Source: DATECU01 sp035286745
Lineage (GTDB): Bacteria; Acidobacteriota; Vicinamibacteria; Fen-336
Assembly (NCBI GenBank): GCA_035286745.1
Contig: DATECU010000220.1
Coordinates: forward strand, 1 to 26,876
Length of the DNA stretch: 26,876 nt
Reading direction: 5' to 3'
The translations under genes were made by a program, and so were the position numbers. Shown here piece by piece: positions 13,481 to 19,850 of the stretch; positions within the stretch are counted from its first letter, which is position 1, and each line of letters starts with the position of its first letter. Under the pieces are notes generated by a model. That model did no database searches, was not told the origin of the DNA, and worked only from the letters and a program-made list of their open reading frames with translations.

Positions 13481-14689
13481 ATGGAATACTCTTGCAAGGT
13501 CGGCACGCCTTCCGGTGAGGTCCTGGAGCAGACCTTCTCTGCCCAGGATGAGGCAGCGCTCCGAGCCGAGCTGGAGCAAAAGGGCTTCTACGTCTTCGCC
13601 ATCCGGCGCCGGATGGGGATGCGCAGCCTGGCCTTCGGGACCAAGCGGATCTCCGCCGAGCTGCTCATGCTGTTCGCCCAGGAGCTGTCCGCCCTGCTCA
13701 AGGCCGGCCTGCCCCTCTTGCAGTCCCTGGACGTCATGCTGGAGCGGCAGAAGCACCCGATCTTTCGTCGGTCCCTTGGCGTCATTCGGGAAAAAGTCAA
13801 GAGCGGCATCGCCGCCTCGGAGGCCTTCCGGGCCGAGGGCGACCTCTACCCGGCCATCCTCTCCGCCAGCCTGGTCGCGGGAGAGCGCAGCGGCAACCTG
13901 GAGACCGTCCTGAAGCGGTTTGCCGTGTACCAGCGTCTCAACCTTCAGCTCAAGAAGAAGGCGGTCGCGGCCGCGACCTATCCCGCAGTCCTGATCAGCA
14001 TGATGCTGATCCTGGTGGGCGTGCTGATGCTCAAGGTGATTCCCGCGTTCGAGAAGTTCTATGGGGACATGGATGTTCAGTTGCCGCTCATCACCCGGGT
14101 GTTGATCTTCCTGGCCCTGGGCCTGCAGAAGAACGTCGTCTGGATCGCGGGGGGCCTGACCGCGGGGATCCTCCTCTTCTCCGCCTGGCTCAGGCGAGAG
14201 GGTTCGGGGGTGGTGGTCGACCGGGTGCTGCTGGCGATTCCCTTCGTCGGCGGGCTGATGCGCATGTACGCCACCAGCCAGCTCTCGCGGACCCTCTCCT
14301 CGCTGCTGGCCGGGGGGCTGCCGCTGGTCCAGGCCATGGAGGTGGCGGCGGCTTCGGTCGGCAACCGCGCCATGGCGGCGGCGGTGGGGGCGGCGACGCC
14401 CCTGATCCGCGAGGGCAAGAGCCTCACCCTGGCCCTGGAATCCACCAACATGTTGGAGAACCTGCCTCTGGAAATGGTGAAGGTCGGCGAGCAGACGGGC
14501 GCCCTGGCCGACATGCTGAGCGCGGTGGCCGACTTCTACGACGACGAGATGGAGAACCGGCTGGCCACCGTGATGGCGCTGCTGGAGCCCATCATGCTGG
14601 TGGTGATGGCGGTGATCGTGGCCGCCATGCTGCTGGCCTTCTACCTGCCGCTGTTCGAGGCCATCTCGGCCATCCAGACCCGAGGCTAG
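13481..14689 (+). CDS. Type II secretion/type IV pilus platform protein (GspF/PilC family)
   Basis: Inner-membrane platform protein of 402 aa, the usual GspF/PilC length. After a short N-terminal domain (YSCKVGTPSGEVLEQTFSA) come two T2SSF repeats at about 57-190 and 258-390. Each has the pattern of F-x-x-[EQ]-L-x-x-L-L-x-[AG]-G-[LG]-P-L followed by a helix and the GE-x-[ST]-G turn (GERSGNLETVL 134-144; GEQTGALADML 336-346). Hydrophobic helices are at about 166-189, 205-237 and 364-392. The protein couples the ATPase to pseudopilin assembly. It is the first gene after the promoter, 4 nt upstream of the ATPase gene, the reverse of the common gspE-gspF order. Whether it belongs to a T2SS or a T4P-like system cannot be told from this protein alone. 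Confidence 0.95.
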   Translation: MEYSCKVGTPSGEVLEQTFSAQDEAALRAELEQKGFYVFAIRRRMGMRSLAFGTKRISAELLMLFAQELSALLKAGLPLLQSLDVMLERQKHPIFRRSLGVIREKVKSGIAASEAFRAEGDLYPAILSASLVAGERSGNLETVLKRFAVYQRLNLQLKKKAVAAATYPAVLISMMLILVGVLMLKVIPAFEKFYGDMDVQLPLITRVLIFLALGLQKNVVWIAGGLTAGILLFSAWLRREGSGVVVDRVLLAIPFVGGLMRMYATSQLSRTLSSLLAGGLPLVQAMEVAAASVGNRAMAAAVGAATPLIREGKSLTLALESTNMLENLPLEMVKVGEQTGALADMLSAVADFYDDEMENRLATVMALLEPIMLVVMAVIVAAMLLAFYLPLFEAISAIQTRG

Positions 14690-14693
14690 CCCA

Positions 14694-16325
14694 GTGGCGA
14701 CCGGCACCCCCCCGCTCGTCGAGCCCAACCGGCTCACCCCCGCCGAGGAGGAAGCCCAGGGCCGGGCGGTGGCGGCGCGCTACGGCTTCGAGTTCGTCGA
14801 CGTGGCCACCTTCGCCCCCGACCCCGAGATCTTGCAGGCGGTTCCGGTGGAGCTGATGTTCCGCTACAACTTCCTGCCCTATCGGCGGGAGGGAGAGCGT
14901 TTGGTGCTGGTGATGGCCGATCCCACCGACATCCCGGTGGTGGACGAGCTGTCACTCTTGCTCAAGGTGCCGGTGCAGCCGGCGGTGGGCACGCCGTCGG
15001 CCATCCAGGAGGCGCTCAAGAAGGGCCAGGGCACCCAACGGGTGCTGGAAGAGGCCAGCGAGTCGTTCAAGATCCAGATCATCCATGGCGACGAGAACGG
15101 GGACGAGGTCCTCTCCATCGACAAGATCCAGGCCGATGAGTCGCCCATCATCCGCCTGGTCGACTCCACCCTGTTCGACGCCCTGAACCGGCGCGCCTCC
15201 GACATCCACATCGAGACCCGCGACACCGAGGTGGTGATCAAGTACCGCATCGACGGCGTCTTGCAGGCGGCCATGAAGCCGATCGGCAAGGAGCACCACG
15301 GCACCATCATCAGCCGCATCAAGGTCATGGCCGAGCTGGACATCGCCGAGAAGCGGGTGCCCCAGGACGGCCGCTTCCGAGTCAAGATCCGGGGCCGCCA
15401 GGTCGACTTCCGCGTTTCCATCATGCCCTCGGTGCACGGCGAGGACGCGGTCATCCGCATCCTGGACAAGGAGAGCCTGTCCAAGCAGTTCTCCTCGCTT
15501 CGCCTCGACATCCTGGGCTTCGACGAGAAGGAGCTGGCTCGCTTCCGCCGCTTCATCCGCGAGCCCTACGGGATGGTGCTGGTCACCGGGCCCACCGGCT
15601 CCGGCAAGACCACCACCCTGTACGCGGCGCTCTCCGAGATCCAGAACGAAGAAGACAAGATCATCACCATCGAGGACCCGGTCGAGTACCAGCTCCGGGG
15701 CATAACCCAGATCCCGGTCAACGAAAAGAAGGGCCTCACCTTCGCCCGCGGCCTGCGCTCCATCCTGCGCCACGACCCGGACAAGGTGATGGTGGGCGAG
15801 ATCCGCGACCCGGAGACCGCCGACATCGCCATCCAGTCGGCGCTCACCGGCCACCTGGTCTTCACCACCGTCCACGCCAACAACGTGATCGACGTGCTGG
15901 GGCGCTTCCTCAACATGAAGATCGAGCCCTACAACTTCGTGGCCGCCCTCAACTGCGTGCAGGCACAGCGTTTGGTGCGGACCATCTGCGGCCACTGCAA
16001 GCGGGAGGTGCGGGCCTCCCGGGAGCTCCTGGTCGAGTCGGGCCTCGATCCCAAGGCCTATACCGAGGTGCCGTTCTTCGAGGGGGCGGGCTGCCTGGAG
16101 TGCGGGGGCACCGGCTACAAGGGCCGGATGGCCATCTCCGAGCTTCTGGACGTGACCGACAACGTGCGCGAGCTGATCCTGGCCCGCCGTTCCAGCGCCG
16201 ACATCAAACGTGCGGCCCGGGAAGAGGGGATGACCTTCCTGCGCGACTCGGCGGTGAACAAGGCGCTGCTGGGTCACACCACGCTGCACGAGATCAACAA
16301 GGTGACTTTCGTGGAGGTGGCGTGA
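14694..16325 (+). CDS. Secretion/pilus assembly ATPase (GspE/PilB family)
   Basis: Cytoplasmic hexameric ATPase of 543 aa. Residues 20-120 are an MshEN-like N-terminal domain (ARYGFEFVD; LPYRREGERLVLVMADPTD). The core has Walker A GPTGSGKTT (299-307), the Asp box TIEDPVEYQL (325-334), Walker B VMVGEIRDPETA (365-376) and the His box GHLVFTTVHANN (386-397). The tetracysteine zinc site is C-x2-C (432, 435) and C-x2-C (467, 470), a feature of assembly ATPases and not of PilT. The GTG at 14694 is used: GAGG eight bases upstream supports it and it follows the gspF stop by 4 nt. Its 3' end overlaps the next gene through GTGA. Presence of the zinc motif and the C-terminal GYKGRMAISELL favours export/assembly over retraction. 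Confidence 0.96.
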   Translation: MATGTPPLVEPNRLTPAEEEAQGRAVAARYGFEFVDVATFAPDPEILQAVPVELMFRYNFLPYRREGERLVLVMADPTDIPVVDELSLLLKVPVQPAVGTPSAIQEALKKGQGTQRVLEEASESFKIQIIHGDENGDEVLSIDKIQADESPIIRLVDSTLFDALNRRASDIHIETRDTEVVIKYRIDGVLQAAMKPIGKEHHGTIISRIKVMAELDIAEKRVPQDGRFRVKIRGRQVDFRVSIMPSVHGEDAVIRILDKESLSKQFSSLRLDILGFDEKELARFRRFIREPYGMVLVTGPTGSGKTTTLYAALSEIQNEEDKIITIEDPVEYQLRGITQIPVNEKKGLTFARGLRSILRHDPDKVMVGEIRDPETADIAIQSALTGHLVFTTVHANNVIDVLGRFLNMKIEPYNFVAALNCVQAQRLVRTICGHCKREVRASRELLVESGLDPKAYTEVPFFEGAGCLECGGTGYKGRMAISELLDVTDNVRELILARRSSADIKRAAREEGMTFLRDSAVNKALLGHTTLHEINKVTFVEVA

Positions 16326-17314
16326 GCACCGTCCCCGTGGCCCCGCCCGCCTCGGCGGCTGCCCCGGCCCGGCGCCGGCCCGCTCTCGGCGGCTGGCTCC
16401 GCCGCCAGTTCGTGCAGCCGGAGCCGGTCTTTTCGGCGATCGAGGTGCGCGCGGACTCCCTGGGCGTGCTGCGGCTGACCCGGGGGGCCGGGGCCCCGAC
16501 GGTGGCCGCCGCCACCTCCGTCGAGTTGCCCGCCGGTTGCCTGAGGCTCTCGATGACCGAGCCCAACCTGGAGGCGCCGCAGGTGTTCCGGGAGCGGCTG
16601 GCTTCGGCCCTGGAGCGGGCTGGGGTGGGCCCCGGCCGCGTAGCCCTGGTGTTGCCCGATCCCCTGGTGCGTTTGACGCTTCTGCCGCCCGGGGAGGAGC
16701 TGCCCCGCGGCCGCGCCCAACGCGACGAGCTGCTGCGCTTCAAGCTCCGAAAATCGGTCCCTTTCGAGATCCGTGAGGCGCACCTGGCCTGCCTCCCGGA
16801 CCGAGCCGGAACCGGCGGCACCGTGGTGGCGGCGATCTTCAGACCGGTGCTCGGCGGCTACGAGGACCTGTGTCGCTCGCTGGGCCTGGAGCCCGGCCTG
16901 GTCCAGGTTTCGGCCCTGGCCCTGCTGAGTGCCGCCTCGGAGACGGACGATCAGGACTGGCTCCTCGTCAACTGGGAGCCGGGTTACCTGACGCTGGCCC
17001 TGGTGCGCCGCGGCTGGCCCGTGCTGGTGCGGACGCTGACCGGCGCCAGCACCCTCGACCCGGCGGAGGTCAGCCGGGAGGTGGCCACCACGCTGCTCTA
17101 TCACCGCGAGCGGCTGGGGGGCGCTGCCCTGGGACGGGTGCTGCTTCGCAGCGGGGTGCACCCGGTGGCCGAGGTGACGCCGATTCTCGCCGAGACCCTG
17201 GGCTTTGCCCCCACGCCGTACGACGCCTGGGGCAGGATCGAGCACGGCGAGTTGGGGCCTGCGGGCCACGCGCTGGCCGGCGCCGCCGCCTGCCTGCTGG
17301 GGGACCCCTCGTGA
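16322..17314 (+). CDS. PilM-like actin-fold assembly protein
   Basis: Cytoplasmic protein of 330 aa in the PilM/GspL-cytoplasmic position. The GTG start overlaps the ATPase stop (GTGA). Actin-like features include AIEVRADSLGVLRL near residue 40, a GRVALVLPDPLVRLTLL strand (about 102-118), LLRFKLRKSVPFEI (the conserved E/F-x-x-K-x-x-P-F segment), VVAAIFRPVLGGYE, and a late LLVNWEPGYLTLALVRRG, the phosphate-2-like strand pair. There is no transmembrane helix, so this is PilM plus separate PilN and not a one-piece GspL. In type IV pili, PilM binds the N-terminal tail of PilN and links the ATPase to the periplasmic complex. Sequence is divergent; identification rests on order, length and these segments. 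Confidence 0.8.
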   Translation: MSTVPVAPPASAAAPARRRPALGGWLRRQFVQPEPVFSAIEVRADSLGVLRLTRGAGAPTVAAATSVELPAGCLRLSMTEPNLEAPQVFRERLASALERAGVGPGRVALVLPDPLVRLTLLPPGEELPRGRAQRDELLRFKLRKSVPFEIREAHLACLPDRAGTGGTVVAAIFRPVLGGYEDLCRSLGLEPGLVQVSALALLSAASETDDQDWLLVNWEPGYLTLALVRRGWPVLVRTLTGASTLDPAEVSREVATTLLYHRERLGGAALGRVLLRSGVHPVAEVTPILAETLGFAPTPYDAWGRIEHGELGPAGHALAGAAACLLGDPS

Positions 17315-17880
17315 GGGTCCTAAACCTCGCCAGCCGCCCCTTCCGCAACCAGCGCTTGCCCACGCTCCTGCTGGCGCTGGCCGGGGTGGCCCTGGTCGTG
17401 GTCACCGCCCGCCACGCCCTGCTGATTCGCGACCTGCTGCCCGACCGCACCTCGGCCTCCCACCAGCAGATGGCCGCCCTGGAGGCGGAGGTCAAGGATG
17501 CGGTGGCGGTGGCCGCCAAGGTGAAGGTGGAGGCGCCCGACGCCTCCTCCACCAAGGAATGGGCTGCCCTCAGGGAGCTGGTGGACCGGCGGACCTTCTC
17601 CTGGACCTGGCTGCTGGGGGTGCTGGAAGAGGCGCTGCCGCGGGGCGTGCGTTTGGTGTCGGTGACCCCGGGGGTGACCAAGGGACAGCTCACGCTGGAG
17701 CTGCAAGCCATCGCCGAGACCATGGCTGACGGACTGGAGCTGATCCAGGCCCTGGAAGCCCGGGAGGAGATCGCCGACGTCTATCCCACCAGCCGCAGCA
17801 CCGATGAGAAAGGGGTCGCCTTCCGCCTGACGATGCGCCTCCTGCCGCGGACCCCGCCGCCCTTGGGGGACGCGTCATGA
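17311..17880 (+). CDS. PilN-like inner-membrane assembly protein
   Basis: Bitopic membrane protein of 189 aa beginning at GTG 17311, overlapping the pilM-like stop through GTGA. The short cytoplasmic tail reads MRVLNLASRPFRNQR, the PilM-docking motif type seen in PilN and GspL (I/L-N-L-x-x-R-P-F). One helix follows (LPTLLLALAGVALVVVTA, about 17-34), then a periplasmic coiled coil (ASHQQMAALEAEVKDAVAVA) and a ferredoxin-like domain (TWLLGVLEEALPRGVRLVSV; LELQAIAETMADGLELIQAL). It should dimerise with the PilO-like product of the next gene. Length and layout match PilN; GspL C-terminal half or GspM are alternatives. Confidence 0.85.
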   Translation: MRVLNLASRPFRNQRLPTLLLALAGVALVVVTARHALLIRDLLPDRTSASHQQMAALEAEVKDAVAVAAKVKVEAPDASSTKEWAALRELVDRRTFSWTWLLGVLEEALPRGVRLVSVTPGVTKGQLTLELQAIAETMADGLELIQALEAREEIADVYPTSRSTDEKGVAFRLTMRLLPRTPPPLGDAS

Positions 17881-18434
17881 GAAGTCGCCGGCGTCTGGTG
17901 GTGGGCATTCTCTCGGCCCTGGCGTTCGTCAATGTGGCCGTGTACGGGGCCTACAGCCTGCCCCGGTCCATGGAAGAGCGGGCCATCGCCACCCACACCG
18001 CGGTTCTGAAGCAGGAGCTGCTGCGGGAGCAGCAGGTGGTGGCCGAGCTGAAGGAAAGGGTGGAGGCCATCGAGGCCAACAAGAAGGACGTGCGGCGCTT
18101 CTATGAGCACCGGGTTGAGGAGCGCGAGGCGTCGCTGGTGCCCATCCTGCGCCACATCGAGACCCTGGCCACCGAACAGGGGTTGCGGGTGGGAGAGCAG
18201 AAGTACACCCCGAAGGACGTGAAGAGCACGCCCCTGGAGCGGTTCGAGATCAACATGCCGGTCGCTGGCACCTACCGGCAACTGGTGCAGTTGATGGCCC
18301 GCTTCGAGGAGTCGCCGTACTTCTTGACCCTGGACGAGGTGAAGGTGCGCAGCGGCACCGACGCCGGCCAGGCCCAACTCGATCTGGTGTTATCCTGTTA
18401 CTTTGGCAAGGGATCCAAGAAGAGCCGTGAGTGA
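17877..18434 (+). CDS. PilO-like inner-membrane assembly protein
   Basis: Bitopic membrane protein of 185 aa. The ATG overlaps the pilN-like stop through ATGA. A helix at residues 7-27 (LVVGILSALAFVNVAVYGAY) is followed by a coiled coil (about 34-80, ELLREQQVVAELKERVEAIE) and a ferredoxin-like PilO domain (SLVPILRHIETLATEQGLRV; FEINMPVAGTYRQLVQLMAR; SPYFLTLDEVKV). The motif G-[TS]-Y-x-x-[LI]-x-x-[FL]-[ML] in the middle is the best PilO hallmark. It partners PilN in the alignment complex that contacts the PilP/GspC-like protein and the secretin. GspM is the T2SS counterpart and cannot be excluded. Confidence 0.85.
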   Translation: MRSRRRLVVGILSALAFVNVAVYGAYSLPRSMEERAIATHTAVLKQELLREQQVVAELKERVEAIEANKKDVRRFYEHRVEEREASLVPILRHIETLATEQGLRVGEQKYTPKDVKSTPLERFEINMPVAGTYRQLVQLMARFEESPYFLTLDEVKVRSGTDAGQAQLDLVLSCYFGKGSKKSRE

Positions 18435-18891
18435 GCGCGCGAAGGGATACACCTACCTGGAGTTGCTGGCGACGGCCGGGATCCTGTTGATCCTGGCCTC
18501 GGCGATCATGCCTCTGGCTCGGGTCACCCGCACCCGTCAGAAGGAGATCGAGCTGCGGCGGGCCCTGCGCACGTTGCGCACGGCGATCGACGATTTCAAG
18601 AAGGACGTGGACGCCGGGCGCATCGGCGGGACCTACGTGAGGCTGGGCGCCGAGGGCTATCCGGAGGAGCTGGAGTTGCTGGTGGAGGGCGTGAACCCGG
18701 TGGGCAAGACCACCAAGAAGAAGTTCCTGCGCCGCATCCCCATCGATCCCATGACCGGGAAGGCGGAGTGGGGTATGCGCTGCTATCAGGACAAGCCCGA
18801 CAGCACCTCCTGGTGTCGGGAGAACGTCTACGACGTCTACTCGTTGGCCACCGCCAAGGCGCTGGACGGTTCCAAGTACCAGGACTGGTGA
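18427..18891 (+). CDS. Type II secretion/T4P-like pseudopilin, GspG-related (1)
   Basis: Pseudopilin precursor of 154 aa starting at GTG 18427, overlapping the pilO-like gene by 8 nt. The class III signal is a six-residue basic leader, Gly7, then YTYLELLATAGILLILASAI, with Glu at +5 of the mature protein. Cleavage and N-methylation by an off-window prepilin peptidase are expected. The globular part has RRIPIDPMTGKAEWGMR (102-118), two cysteines (119, 130) that could form a disulphide, ENVYDVYSL, and the ending KYQDW. The DPMT-x4-W and C-terminal Y-x-[DE]-W patterns recur in the other two pseudopilins of the operon. It is GspG-like in layout, but no calcium-site loop could be assigned. Confidence 0.88.
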   Translation: MSERAKGYTYLELLATAGILLILASAIMPLARVTRTRQKEIELRRALRTLRTAIDDFKKDVDAGRIGGTYVRLGAEGYPEELELLVEGVNPVGKTTKKKFLRRIPIDPMTGKAEWGMRCYQDKPDSTSWCRENVYDVYSLATAKALDGSKYQDW

Positions 18892-18896
18892 GAGGC

Positions 18897-19289
18897 ATGA
18901 CCCTGCGGCGGCAGTCGGGCTTCACCCTCATCGAGCTGATGGTCGTCATCAGCATCATCGGCATCCTGGTGTCCATAGCGCTCCCCAACTTCCGCATTGC
19001 GATCGTCCTGTCCAAGGAGGCGGTGCTCAAGGAGGACCTGTTCCGCTTCCGCGACCTGATCGACCAGTACTACGCCGACAAGGGGCACTACCCGGAGACG
19101 CTCGAGACCCTGGTGCAAGACGGCTATCTGCGCCAGCTCCCGGTCGACCCCATCACCAACGCCGCGGATTGGGAGGCGGTGCCCGCCGAGCCTAACCCCG
19201 ACGCACCGGGCGAGCCCGCCGGCATCTTCGACGTGAAGAGCGCCTCCACCGCCTCTTCCCTGGCCGGGACCCCGTACAACGAATGGTGA
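18897..19289 (+). CDS. Type II secretion/T4P-like pseudopilin, GspG-related (2)
   Basis: Pseudopilin precursor of 130 aa with the most canonical processing site in the window: MTLRRQSG then FTLIELMVVISIIGILVSIA, cleavage after Gly8 and Glu at +5. An AGAGG ribosome binding site nearly touches the ATG at 18897. The mature protein has a long amphipathic helix (VLKEDLFRFRDLIDQYYADK), GHYPETLETLVQDGYLRQLP, then VDPITNAADW (83-92), the strand FDVKSAS and the final TPYNEW. This is the likeliest major pseudopilin of the system. The C-terminal motif is shared with the preceding gene product. Confidence 0.93.
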   Translation: MTLRRQSGFTLIELMVVISIIGILVSIALPNFRIAIVLSKEAVLKEDLFRFRDLIDQYYADKGHYPETLETLVQDGYLRQLPVDPITNAADWEAVPAEPNPDAPGEPAGIFDVKSASTASSLAGTPYNEW

Positions 19290-19822
19290 AGCGGGAGAAG
19301 GTCCTTCTGTCGGTGCTGGGCGGGGCTCTGGTCCTGGCCGGGGCTTACGCCTGGCGCACCCTGCGCGCGACCCCGGCCGGGGGGCCGGCCGGCAGCGCCG
19401 CCCGGCCTCGCAGTCAGGGGGGCGGCGAGAGCGTGCGACGGATCGATCTGGACCGGCTGGAACGGCCCACCACCGCCGGCAAGGTGGGCGGCCGCGACCT
19501 GTTTGCGTTTGGTGCGCCACCCCCCCCACCGGCGCCGCCCCCCACCCTCGAGCCGCCCCCGCCCCCGGTGGTGCAGCCGGTGGCGCTGGTCCCCGCCGCG
19601 CCGCCGCTCATGCCCCTGAACCTCAAGTACATCGGCTCCCTGGACGCGCCCCAGGGGGTCAAGGTGGCCTTCTTCATGAACGACCAGAAAGAGGTGCTGA
19701 TGGGCCAGGTGGGGGAGACGGTGATGAACCGCTTCAAGGTGATGAAGATCGGCCTGGAGTCGGCGGACGTCCAGATGCTGGGCTCCGAGACGCTCCAGCG
19801 GGTTCCGCTGCGGAGCAACTAA
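19283..19822 (+). CDS. PilP/GspC-like secretin-coupling protein
   Basis: Bitopic protein of 179 aa overlapping the previous stop by 7 nt. It has an N-terminal helix (VLLSVLGGALVLAGAYAWR, about 7-25), a charged linker, a proline-rich span (about residues 77-100, APPPPPAPPPTLEPPPPP) and a C-terminal beta domain (112-175): LNLKYIGSLDAPQGVKVAFF, EVLMGQVGETVMNRFKVMKI, VQMLGSETLQRVPL. This layout is that of the HR domain of GspC and of PilP: short helix, Pro-rich spacer that crosses the periplasm, small beta barrel that binds the secretin N0/N1 domains. Its position just before the secretin gene supports this. Sequence similarity is weak. Confidence 0.75.
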   Translation: MVKREKVLLSVLGGALVLAGAYAWRTLRATPAGGPAGSAARPRSQGGGESVRRIDLDRLERPTTAGKVGGRDLFAFGAPPPPPAPPPTLEPPPPPVVQPVALVPAAPPLMPLNLKYIGSLDAPQGVKVAFFMNDQKEVLMGQVGETVMNRFKVMKIGLESADVQMLGSETLQRVPLRSN

Positions 19823-19841
19823 CGATGATATCACCCAGAGC

Positions 19842-19846
19842 GGAGG
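19842..19846 (+). promoter_or_regulatory. Ribosome binding site of the secretin gene
   Basis: GGAGG lies 4 nt before the ATG at 19851. The 28-bp gap between the two genes contains ATGATATC, with no promoter-like pair. Confidence 0.6.
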
Positions 19847-19850
19847 CTCC

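Noticed and set aside
14952..16289. A 445-codon minus-strand frame antisense to the GspE ATPase
   Set aside because: It is the antisense shadow of a strongly conserved gene, rich in His, Leu, Val and Asp from GC-ending codons. No motif is visible.
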